Shown piece after piece: positions 16,840-24,997 of a stretch of DNA of 64,000 bases. Origin of the DNA: Polyangium sp. y55x31 (GTDB lineage Bacteria; Myxococcota_A; Polyangia; Polyangiales; Polyangiaceae); NCBI RefSeq assembly GCF_029946505.1, contig NZ_JARZHG010000012.1:62001-126000 (forward strand), read 5' to 3'. Within the stretch, counting starts at the first letter, position 1; each line of letters begins with the position of its first letter. The notes below the pieces were generated by a model. That model ran no database searches and was not told the origin of the DNA. It saw only the letters and a program-made list of their open reading frames with translations. The position numbers and the translations under genes are program-made.

Positions 16840-17676
16840 ATGATAGACCGCACCATGGATTCGACAGAGCGGATTCGCGAGACGTACGACAAAGTGGCGC
16901 CGACCTATGATCGGGACGAGAACGAGCTCGCGATCGGCCGTCGGCTCTACTGGTTCTTGTACGAGAGCCTCACGTGGAACGCGGTGGCTGCCGTGCTCCC
17001 CGAGGGCCGGAGCTTACGCATTCTCGACGCCGGAGGCGGGAGCGGCAAATACGGCGCGCTCTTTGCCGAGCGTGGCCATCACGTCACGGTGCTCGATCTC
17101 TCGCCGGGAATGCTCGAGCAGGCCAGGGCCCGCTTCGACCAGCGAGGGCTGCTCACGCGTGGCACCTTCGAGGTGGGGAGCATCCTCTCTTTGCCTTTCG
17201 CCGATGGCGCGTTCGATCTGGTATTCTGCGAGGGCGATCCTGTCTCGTACTGCACGTCCCGCTATCGAGAGGCCATCGCGGAGCTTTGCCGGGTCGCAGC
17301 CCGAGGGGCGTACGTGGTCCTGGGGGTCGACAATCGACAATCTTATTTCCAGGGCGCCCTGAACGCCGGCAACAAAGCCGAGGCCATGGAGATCCTGCTC
17401 ACCGGGCGGGCGACCTGTCCGTATGGACTGCCCACCCACGCCTTCACGATTCCCGAGCTCGAGGAAGCGGTGGATGCGGCCGGCGCGGATGTCATCGAGA
17501 TCTTCGGCAAACCGATGCTCTTTCGCGAGGTGATGGAGGCTCTCACAGCGACGCGTGGACCCGACTTCGATCCATGGGAGGCACGGCAAGAGATCCTCAC
17601 ATTGCAGGAGCGGATCGCGCACGAGGGGTATGCGAGCGCGGGCGGCCACCTCCAGGTGATGGCGCGCCGGCGCTGA
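16840..17676 (+). CDS. SAM-dependent class I methyltransferase
   Basis: A 278-residue class I methyltransferase. Motif I is RILDAGGGSGKYGALFA (about 52-68), the acidic end of strand 2 is VTVLDLSPGML, and motif IV is GAFDLVFCEGDP. The C-terminal part (about 150-260) is a substrate-binding region of unrecognised specificity. The ATG at 16840 directly follows the strong hairpin; an in-frame ATG at 16855 (MDSTERIRETYD) may be the true start, and neither has a clear ribosome site. It follows the peptide gene by 50 bases. It could methylate the peptide or a small molecule; nothing in the sequence decides. Confidence 0.82.
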   Translation: MIDRTMDSTERIRETYDKVAPTYDRDENELAIGRRLYWFLYESLTWNAVAAVLPEGRSLRILDAGGGSGKYGALFAERGHHVTVLDLSPGMLEQARARFDQRGLLTRGTFEVGSILSLPFADGAFDLVFCEGDPVSYCTSRYREAIAELCRVAARGAYVVLGVDNRQSYFQGALNAGNKAEAMEILLTGRATCPYGLPTHAFTIPELEEAVDAAGADVIEIFGKPMLFREVMEALTATRGPDFDPWEARQEILTLQERIAHEGYASAGGHLQVMARRR

Positions 17677-18118
17677 CAGTTCGCGCGCGAGGGATAACCA
17701 GCGTGGCTGTGCGCGACCGTCCCTCTCGATGCTCCTCGATCTCCCCCGCATCCACGAGCTAAAGCGCGAACACGCGCGATTCCTCGAGAACGGCACCCTC
17801 CACCCCGAGGCGGCGCTCCGGCGCTATTTCGACACGTTTGTCACGAAGTGCGGCGCTGCGACGGCTCGACGGGGTCGAGCTGCGCGAGGCGTTCGAGTGA
17901 TCGCAAACCTTTGTACACAAAACGCTTCTCACGCGTCGCAGGGGTGATCGATCCGATCACCCCTGCGATCGAGCCGATCGCAGGCCTCTCACGGCGGCCG
18001 CCGATGATTCCCTCGAATTCCCAGCGATCGTGGAGGCTCTCGGCGTGGCACAGGAGCTGCTCTGGTCCACGCCGACGCCGGTCCGGAGCGGGCTGGCCGA
18101 TCCTCAAGGAGCCTCCCC
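17677..18118. other. Intergenic region with possible gene remnants and nested hairpins
   Basis: This 442-bp stretch separates the methyltransferase from the GH8 gene. Two short stretches read like protein (LLDLPRIHELKREHARFLEN from 17730, and a plus-strand stretch from about 17999 ending at the GH8 start, containing EALGVAQELLW), but neither has a full gene structure, so they may be decayed coding sequence. Between them lies the pair of overlapping inverted repeats listed at 17937-17984. No clear promoter for the GH8 gene was recognised. Confidence 0.4.
17937..17984. repeat. Two overlapping inverted repeats (mutually exclusive hairpins)
   Basis: CGCAGGGGTGATCG (17937-17950) and its perfect complement (17954-17967) form a 14-bp stem with a 3-base loop. 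The right arm is also part of a second repeat, CCTGCGATC (17962-17970) with GATCGCAGG (17976-17984). Only one of the two hairpins can form at a time. The first may be a terminator or a dimeric protein site; the overlap allows an attenuation switch upstream of the GH8 gene, which is speculative. Confidence 0.55.
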
Positions 18119-20044
18119 ATGAAGACGAAGCGTGCCCTCTTCCATCTCGCGACGTACAGCCTGCTCGCGGCGACCACGGCCATCGGCTGCGGCGATATGG
18201 ATGCGACCGAGCTCGACGAGGACGTGTGGGAGTCCGAGGAGAGCCTGCTCATGGCGCCGAGCCAAACCGACGCGGACAGCGCAATCAACAGCGCCTACAG
18301 CACGTGGAAGACCAAATACGTCACGTCCTCGGGAGCGGGAGGCTTCTTGCGCGTGCAGCGGCCCGAGAACGCGAACGACACCGTGTCGGAGGGCATCGCG
18401 TACGGCATGCTTCTCGCAGCGTACCTGGGCGACAAACCCACGTTCGACGGCCTGTGGGGCTACGCGAAGAGCCACCTCGACGGCAATGGACTCATGCACT
18501 GGCAGATCAACGCGAGCAACTCGGTCATCGGCTGGAACGCGGCCACCGACTCCGACGAGGACATGGCGCTCGCGCTCATCGTGGCAGAGAAGGCCTGGGG
18601 GGCGACGTACGGGGCCGACGCGAAAACACTGCTCGGGCGCATTTTGCAGCACGAGGTGGAGAGCGGGACGAACGTACTCAAGCCCGGGGACGCGTGGGGT
18701 GGATCCTCCGTGACGAACCCAAGCTATTTCGCGCCCGGCTATTACAGGGCATTCAAGGCCTACACGGGCGAGGCGCGGTGGGAGAGCGTGGCCGCGTCGT
18801 GTTATCAGATCATCGCGAACCTGAATGCGAACACGGGCGCCGGCACCACGGGCCTCTTGCCCGATTGGACGACCGCGGCGGGCAATCCGGCCTCGGGAAT
18901 GGGCTTCGACTACAGGTACGACGCGGCGCGCGTGCCGTGGCGCCTCGCGGTCGACGCCGTCTGGTACGGGACGCCCCAGGCGATCGCGCAGCTCGACAAG
19001 CTGAACACGTTCTGGAAGAGCGTGGGCGTCGGGAACATCAAAGACGGGTATACCGTGTCCGGAAATCTCATCGGGCAATGGCACAACGCTACGTTCGTGG
19101 GAATGGCGGCGGCCGGTGCAGCCGTGTCGCCCGACGCGGCCTTCAAGTCGGCGCTGTGGAACGAGACGAAGAATTTCCAAAGCGAGAATTATTATAACGA
19201 CTCGCTCCGCGTGCTCGCGCTTCTTTTCATGGGCGACCGGATGCCGAACCCGGTGGGCGGGAGCTCGCCGCCGCCTTCCCAGAACGCGGCGCCATCGGTG
19301 AACGTCACCGCCCCCTCGAACGGGGGCAGCTTCACGGCGCCCGCTAGCATTTCGATCCAAGCGTCGGCGAGTGACAGCGACGGGACGGTGAGCAAGGTGG
19401 AGTTCTTCGCGGGCGCGGTGAAGCTCGGGGAAGACACGACAGCCCCGTATTCGTATACGTGGAGCAACGTCGCGGCGGGCTCGTACGCAATCACGGCCAA
19501 GGCGACCGACAACGCGGGCGCGACGACGACGTCGAGCGTGGTGGCCGTGACGGTGAACGACCCTGGCCAGCCGCCGCCGAGCGGGGGCGGCTCGCTGTCG
19601 GTGCAATACCGGGCGGGGGACACGAACGCGAGCGATAACCAGATCAGGCCGCATCTCAATATCGTGAACGCCGGGGCGAGCAGCGTGCCGCTGAGCGAGC
19701 TCAAGATCCGGTACTGGTACACGAGCGACGGCGCGAACGGACAGCAATCGGCGTGCGACTACGCCGTGGTCGGGAGCTCGAACGTGACGCGGCAATTCAC
19801 GGCCGTGAGCCCCGCGCGGACGGGGGCCGACACGTACATCGAGGTGGGCTTCACGTCAGCGGCGGGCAGCGTCGCGGCCGGCGGGCAGAGCGGCGAGATT
19901 CAGCTTCGGTTCAACAAGGACAACTGGTCCAATTACAACGAGGCGAATGATTACTCGTGCGATCCGACGAAGACGAGCTTCGCGAATCACGCGAAGGTGA
20001 CGCTCTACAGGAACGGCGCGCTCGTCTGGGGGACGGAGCCGTAA
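18119..20044 (+). CDS. Lipid-anchored GH8 glucanase with Ig-like domain and CBM3
   Basis: A 641-residue secreted glycoside hydrolase. The signal peptide ends in a lipobox (TTAIGC, Cys24). Residues about 50-375 are a GH8 catalytic domain with the proton-donor Glu91 in VSEGIAYGM and the family signature ATDSDEDMALAL (Asp144), so endo-beta-1,4-glucanase or a related activity is expected. A proline-rich linker leads to an Ig-like domain (about 395-480, Big/bacterial Ig type). After a second linker, the C-terminal 150 residues from LSVQYRAG form a family 3 carbohydrate-binding module, which usually binds cellulose. The start is supported by AAGGAGCCTCCCC. It stands alone. Anchoring a cellulase in the membrane is unusual; the Cys may instead be a secretion signal for the cell surface. 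Confidence 0.9.
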   Translation: MKTKRALFHLATYSLLAATTAIGCGDMDATELDEDVWESEESLLMAPSQTDADSAINSAYSTWKTKYVTSSGAGGFLRVQRPENANDTVSEGIAYGMLLAAYLGDKPTFDGLWGYAKSHLDGNGLMHWQINASNSVIGWNAATDSDEDMALALIVAEKAWGATYGADAKTLLGRILQHEVESGTNVLKPGDAWGGSSVTNPSYFAPGYYRAFKAYTGEARWESVAASCYQIIANLNANTGAGTTGLLPDWTTAAGNPASGMGFDYRYDAARVPWRLAVDAVWYGTPQAIAQLDKLNTFWKSVGVGNIKDGYTVSGNLIGQWHNATFVGMAAAGAAVSPDAAFKSALWNETKNFQSENYYNDSLRVLALLFMGDRMPNPVGGSSPPPSQNAAPSVNVTAPSNGGSFTAPASISIQASASDSDGTVSKVEFFAGAVKLGEDTTAPYSYTWSNVAAGSYAITAKATDNAGATTTSSVVAVTVNDPGQPPPSGGGSLSVQYRAGDTNASDNQIRPHLNIVNAGASSVPLSELKIRYWYTSDGANGQQSACDYAVVGSSNVTRQFTAVSPARTGADTYIEVGFTSAAGSVAAGGQSGEIQLRFNKDNWSNYNEANDYSCDPTKTSFANHAKVTLYRNGALVWGTEP

Positions 20045-20076
20045 TCGCGCGCCTCGGCGTGCCACGTCGGCCGTGA

Positions 20077-20097
20077 AGGCCAGGACACACGCCTGGC
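20077..20097 (+). terminator. Hairpin after the GH8 gene
   Basis: GGCCAGG (20077-20083) pairs with CCTGGCC (20091-20097) around a 7-base loop, 33 bases after the GH8 stop. A T-tract is missing, as is common in GC-rich genomes. Confidence 0.5.
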
Positions 20098-20222
20098 CCT
20101 GACGATCTCGAAACACCCTCCTCATCTTTGCACTTCTTTGGTACGCTCCCGCGACGGCGCGCGGGGAGTCGTCCGAGGTCGGTCGTGAGCCGAGCGCGGC
20201 ATCTCCCCTCGTGCCCATCGCC

Positions 20223-23200
20223 ATGCCCTCCAAAATTCGGATCCTCTTCCTCGGGGCGAACCCTTCCGATACCACGCGCCTGGCGCTCGGGCGGGAGGTC
20301 CGCGAAATCATGCAGCGCCTTCGCGGCACGCACGAGGGCGAGCGCTTCGAGATCGTGCAGGAGTGGGCCGTTCGTGTCGGCGATCTTCAAGCGGCGCTGC
20401 TAAGGCACAGGCCGCAGATCGTCCACTTTTCCGGGCACGGTCGAGGCGACCGGGGCGTGAGCTCGTCCGATTCGGTCGGCATCGGCCGGGAGATGTTGCC
20501 CGTCGAAGAGTCTCTGGAAGGCGAAATCCTGGTCGAGGACGATGCGGGGAGAGCCAAGCCGATCCCTGCGTCTGCATTGGCAAACCTTTTCGGAATCGTG
20601 GGCGGTGTTCGTTGTGTCGTGCTGAACGCCTGCCATTCCGCCGCCCAGGCGGAGGCGATCCGGCAACACGTGGATGCCGTCGTCAGCATGAGGCGATCGA
20701 TCCAGGACGCGGCAGCCATCAGTTTTGCATGGGCCTTCTACCAAGGGCTCGGGTTCGGCGCTTCGCTGAACCAGGCGTTCGAGCTGGGCAAGAATCAGAT
20801 CGAGCTGGCCGGATTCGGGGATGGGGAGGTGCCGAGATTGCTGACACGAGAGTTCCCGATCCGTGCAGGCGTTGTCCTCACCGACGTGCGTCCCAGGGCG
20901 AGCCGCGACGTGGAGGAGGACCACGTCGATCCGTTCCTCGCGAATGTCGAGCGTGTGGCACGCTTACGCCACGCGGGGGCGCGCATCACGCGCCGCGAGG
21001 GACCGGCGCCGTGGGCAGGTACGCTCGACATCGAGGTGCAGGAGGGAGCGATCTTCGAGCTTCGTGTCGTCAGCGCCGTCGACAGGCCGATCACGGAAGA
21101 GCTCTTGTCGCAGTACATCACGGACGTGGTGCAGCCGCTCCGGCAGCGAGATCCCTACGGAGGAAAACCCACGCTGGTTCACGCGGGGGCGCCCGCCGCT
21201 TATGCCTTTCAGACGGAGGCAGCTCGCCGCGGTGTGCTCCTCAAGAGCTTCTCGGAGTACCAGGGCCTTCTCGATTTTCGACTTTACCTCGAACGACAAA
21301 CAGAGCGCCTGGAGAGCGACGCCATTTATCCCCCGTGGCTTTACGTCGATCAGCCCGCGCGCGTGAGCCTCGCGGGGGCTCGCGAGGAGAGACGGGTCGA
21401 AAGCGCGCTCGCGACCTTGTGGCAGGAGCTCGACACGCCCCTTCATCCACGGTTTGCCCTCGTGCTTGGCGATTTCGGTGCCGGCAAGACGTTCCTGCTC
21501 CACGAGCTCGCGCGCCGCATGGCTACGGAGAAGCATCCGCTCGTCCCGGTGCTGGTCGAGATGAGCAAGCTCGAGAAGGCGCAGACGCTGAAGACCCTAC
21601 TCGCTCAGCATTTCGCGGCGACGGACATGGCCGGCTTCGATTTCGCAGCGTTCCAGTACATGCTCGCCGAGGGGCGGATCGCGCTCCTGTTCGACGGCTT
21701 CGACGAGCTCGCATTGCGTCTGCCCTACGACCGAGCGGTCCAGCATTTCGAGACGGTCTTGCAGGCGGCGCACGGGCTCGCGAAGGTGGTCGTGACGAGC
21801 AGGCGGCAACATTTCTTGACCGACCACGACGTCAAACGCGCACTGGCGGAGCACGCCGAGCGGACGCAGGGCTATCGGTTTTTCCTCCTGGAGCGCTTCG
21901 AGGAGCCGCAGATCCGGAGGTTCCTGCAAAACACCTTGCAGGATCCGGCCGAGGCCGACGAGCGTTACCGACAGCTCGACAACGTGAAGGATCTGCTCGG
22001 GCTCTCCCACAACCCGCGCATGCTGGGGTTCATCGCGAAGATCGACAAAGAGAAGCTCCGGCGGGCAGAGGAGAACGACGAGGAGGTCACGGCGGCGAAG
22101 CTCTACGAGTGGCTCGTCGATCAGTGGCTCGATTTCGAGTACGAGCGGGCGAACCCGCCCGGAGCGCCGCGAGGCGTGTCGCGAAGAGCTTTGCGATCGG
22201 TGATGTCCGACCTCGCGCTGCTATTGTGGGATCGGCCCGTCAAGACGGTCGAGATTCACGAGATTCGCGAGTGCGTGGTGTCGAGGATGCGGGCGCTCGG
22301 GGAGCCGGCGCTCGACGCGGGGATCCTGGAGCATCTCTTCGGGTCGGGGTCGCTCTTCGTACGGGATCGGGACGGCGTGTTCCAGTTCGTGCATCGCTCC
22401 GTGCTGGAATGGCTGGTCGCGGACGTTGCGGCGCGAGAGGTCATGGGGAGAAAAGACTCCCAGGCGCTCGCGCTCGACGAGATGAGCGAGCTCATGGCGG
22501 ATTTCTTCGCCTCGATGGTGGGGAAAGACGCCGCGCTGGAGTGGGCATCGAGCAAGCTGTCCGGCGCGGCCGAGGGGCACGCCAAGAAAAACGCGGCGCT
22601 TTTGCTGAAGCGGATCGAGAAAACATGGGGGCCGCTGCCGGAGGTGGAGGTCCCCGTGACGATGGACCTCGAAGGCCAGGATTTGCGGGGCGGCGATTAT
22701 TCGGGGTCCGATTGGAGCGAGGCGAACCTCGCGCGGGCCGACCTGCGGGGCGCGACGCTCGTGGGGGCGAAGTTGTGGGGGGCTTCGCTCGCCTCCGCAA
22801 ACCTGTCTCGGGCGGACCTGCGGGGCGCGGATCTTTCGAGGGTGGACCTCACTGCGGCGGAGCTATCGTTCGTTCGGGCGGTCAGCGCGGACTTGACGAT
22901 GGCGGGGCCCATCGAGCCGGCGCGATGGCGGGGGGCGAACCTGCTCGGGGCGAAGGGGATCGAAAACGAATGGCTGGACCCCCTGGTCGAGCAAGGCGCC
23001 GTTCCGCCTTCTTTGCGACGGGTCGAGCCCATGTGGATGTCTGCTTCCGCGTGCTTGAGCATCGCATTTTCCGCGGATGGGTCGATGCTCGCCGCGGCGC
23101 ACGTCGATGGGGCGGTATGGCTGGTGGATGCGAGGCGAGGAAAGGTTCTGCGGGTCCTGCTCGGGCACACCGGAGAGGCTCGAGCGGTGGCGTTCTCCCC

Positions 23201-24986
23201 GGATGGCAGGAGGCTCGCGTCCGGCTCGTCCGACAAGACCATTCGGGTCTGGCAAGTCTCGACCGGCCGCATTTCGAGTGTCCTCGAAGGGCACGCGGGT
23301 GCGGTGAACAGCGTCGCGTTCGCCCCCGACGGCAAGGTGCTCGTCTCCGGCTCCGAGGACAAGAGCATTCGTCTCTGGAATGTCGGCTTCGGGCGTCCAG
23401 CAGGCGTATTTCAATGGCTTGGAGGGGCGGTCACGAGCATCGTATTCTCGCCGGATGGGAGGACCCTCGCCTCCGGTTCGTCGGATAAGCTCGTCGGGTT
23501 GTGGGACTTCGTGACGATCGGGACGAGCGCTCTGATCGCCGCTTTCCGGGGACATACGGACGCAGTCAGGAGCATCGCGTTCGCGCCGGATGGTAAGAGA
23601 CTCGCGTCGGGCTCGGCTGACAAGACCATTCGACTCTGGGACGTCGAGACGCGGCGCGAACTACGCGTTCTTCACGGGCATACGAGAGCGGTCGTGTGCG
23701 TCGCATTTGCCCCTGACGGCAAGAGTCTCGCGTCGGGTTCGTCCGACCATACCGCTCGGCTCTGGAACGTCGAGACGGGACGCGAAACGGGTCGTATCGC
23801 GGATCAGGATAATTCGGTGATGAGCGTCGCCTTTGCGCCCGATGGCGCGACGCTCGCCGTCGGTTCGTGGGATGCGTCCCTTCGGCTATGGGACGTTCGG
23901 ACGGGGCGCCGGATGCACGTCTTCGAGGGGCGCCCACACGCGGTGACGAGCATCGCGTTCGCGCCCGAGGGCCGGATCCTCGCATCGGGTTCGGATGACA
24001 AGACGGTTCGGCTCTGGGATCTGGCGACGGGGCGCCCTCTACGCACCCTCAAGGGGCACCTCTTATCGGTGAAGAGCGTCGCGTTCGCACCCGATGGTAG
24101 GACCCTCGCATCGGTCTCGGATGACAACCTCATTCGACTGTGGGACGTCGAAAAGCCTGGTGTTTTCCGTGCCCTCGTGGGACATGGCAACGCCGTGGCG
24201 AGCGTCGCGTTCGCCCCGGATGGCAGGATGCTCGCCACGGCTTCCTATGACGACTCCGTGCGACTCTGGGACGTTGCCACGGGCCGCGAGATCCGCACGT
24301 TCGAGAGTCATGAAAAGCCGGTGACGAGCGTCGCATTTGCGCCGGACGGCAGGACGCTGGCCTCGAGCTCGAGTGACTTGACCATTCTAATCTGGGATCT
24401 CTTGAAGAGACATACGACACGCATCTTCGCGGGGCACACGGACGTGGTGACGAGCGTCGTCTTTGCCCCGGATGGCAATACGCTCGTCTCCGCTTCCCAG
24501 GATAAAACGGTGCGATTGTGGAATGTCTCGACGGGGCTCGAAGACCGGGTCTTCGAGGGGCACACGGATTTCGTGACGAGCATCGCAATTACGCCAGACG
24601 GAAAGACCATCGCCTCCGGTTCGTCGGACAACACGCTCAGGCTCTGGGACGTCGTGACCGGTGAAGAAATAGGTATTCTGAAGCGACACACGTCTCCGGT
24701 GACGAGCGTTTCGTTCTCCCCCGACGGCGAAACCCTCGCATCTGCCTCTGAAGACGGCACCATCCACCTTTGGGACCCATCCACGGCCCGCTGCCTCGCC
24801 ATTCTCCTCGCCGCCCCCGAAGGCTGGGTCGCCTTCAGCCCCGACGGCCGCTACAAGCTCGGCGGCGACATCGGCGGCTCCTTCTGGCACGTCGCCGGGC
24901 TCTGCCGATTCGAGCCCGGCGAACTCGACGAATACCTCGACCTCCGCCTCCCCGACGACGTGCCCTTCCTCCCCGCCAAACCCTGA
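20223..24986 (+). CDS. CHAT-NACHT-pentapeptide-WD40 signalling protein
   Basis: A 1587-residue protein of NLR-like design. Residues 1-200 are a CHAT/caspase-like protease domain with His72 in VHFSGHG and Cys137 in VVLNACHS. Residues about 230-390 are an extra conserved alpha/beta segment. Next is a NACHT ATPase with P-loop GDFGAGKT (416-423) and Walker B LLFDGFDEL. Around 815-895 are pentapeptide repeats (ADLRGATL, ANLSRADLRGADL). From about 930 to the end are roughly 14 WD40 repeats, enough for two seven-bladed propellers. By analogy with bacterial NLRs, the propeller senses, NACHT oligomerises and the CHAT domain cuts a target, giving a defence or cell-death role. The ATG at 20223 fits the family; a GTG lies at 20211. 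No sigma-54 site precedes it, unlike its caspase-fold neighbours. Confidence 0.9.
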   Translation: MPSKIRILFLGANPSDTTRLALGREVREIMQRLRGTHEGERFEIVQEWAVRVGDLQAALLRHRPQIVHFSGHGRGDRGVSSSDSVGIGREMLPVEESLEGEILVEDDAGRAKPIPASALANLFGIVGGVRCVVLNACHSAAQAEAIRQHVDAVVSMRRSIQDAAAISFAWAFYQGLGFGASLNQAFELGKNQIELAGFGDGEVPRLLTREFPIRAGVVLTDVRPRASRDVEEDHVDPFLANVERVARLRHAGARITRREGPAPWAGTLDIEVQEGAIFELRVVSAVDRPITEELLSQYITDVVQPLRQRDPYGGKPTLVHAGAPAAYAFQTEAARRGVLLKSFSEYQGLLDFRLYLERQTERLESDAIYPPWLYVDQPARVSLAGAREERRVESALATLWQELDTPLHPRFALVLGDFGAGKTFLLHELARRMATEKHPLVPVLVEMSKLEKAQTLKTLLAQHFAATDMAGFDFAAFQYMLAEGRIALLFDGFDELALRLPYDRAVQHFETVLQAAHGLAKVVVTSRRQHFLTDHDVKRALAEHAERTQGYRFFLLERFEEPQIRRFLQNTLQDPAEADERYRQLDNVKDLLGLSHNPRMLGFIAKIDKEKLRRAEENDEEVTAAKLYEWLVDQWLDFEYERANPPGAPRGVSRRALRSVMSDLALLLWDRPVKTVEIHEIRECVVSRMRALGEPALDAGILEHLFGSGSLFVRDRDGVFQFVHRSVLEWLVADVAAREVMGRKDSQALALDEMSELMADFFASMVGKDAALEWASSKLSGAAEGHAKKNAALLLKRIEKTWGPLPEVEVPVTMDLEGQDLRGGDYSGSDWSEANLARADLRGATLVGAKLWGASLASANLSRADLRGADLSRVDLTAAELSFVRAVSADLTMAGPIEPARWRGANLLGAKGIENEWLDPLVEQGAVPPSLRRVEPMWMSASACLSIAFSADGSMLAAAHVDGAVWLVDARRGKVLRVLLGHTGEARAVAFSPDGRRLASGSSDKTIRVWQVSTGRISSVLEGHAGAVNSVAFAPDGKVLVSGSEDKSIRLWNVGFGRPAGVFQWLGGAVTSIVFSPDGRTLASGSSDKLVGLWDFVTIGTSALIAAFRGHTDAVRSIAFAPDGKRLASGSADKTIRLWDVETRRELRVLHGHTRAVVCVAFAPDGKSLASGSSDHTARLWNVETGRETGRIADQDNSVMSVAFAPDGATLAVGSWDASLRLWDVRTGRRMHVFEGRPHAVTSIAFAPEGRILASGSDDKTVRLWDLATGRPLRTLKGHLLSVKSVAFAPDGRTLASVSDDNLIRLWDVEKPGVFRALVGHGNAVASVAFAPDGRMLATASYDDSVRLWDVATGREIRTFESHEKPVTSVAFAPDGRTLASSSSDLTILIWDLLKRHTTRIFAGHTDVVTSVVFAPDGNTLVSASQDKTVRLWNVSTGLEDRVFEGHTDFVTSIAITPDGKTIASGSSDNTLRLWDVVTGEEIGILKRHTSPVTSVSFSPDGETLASASEDGTIHLWDPSTARCLAILLAAPEGWVAFSPDGRYKLGGDIGGSFWHVAGLCRFEPGELDEYLDLRLPDDVPFLPAKP

Positions 24987-24997
24987 AAGCCCCGCCC

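Noticed and set aside
20100-20222. A sigma-54 promoter or three-box site before the CHAT-NACHT-WD40 gene
   Set aside because: No CTGACGCGTCAG-type box and no GG-N10-GC site with a TTGC or CTGC -12 element is present.
20363-23488. A long open frame in another plus-strand frame inside the NACHT-WD40 gene
   Set aside because: It lacks any domain, whereas the overlapping frame has CHAT, NACHT, pentapeptide and WD40 motifs throughout.
23040-24790. Regular repeated DNA suggesting a CRISPR-like or tandem array
   Set aside because: The repeats are about 125 bp long, imperfect and exactly in frame; they encode the WD40 units.
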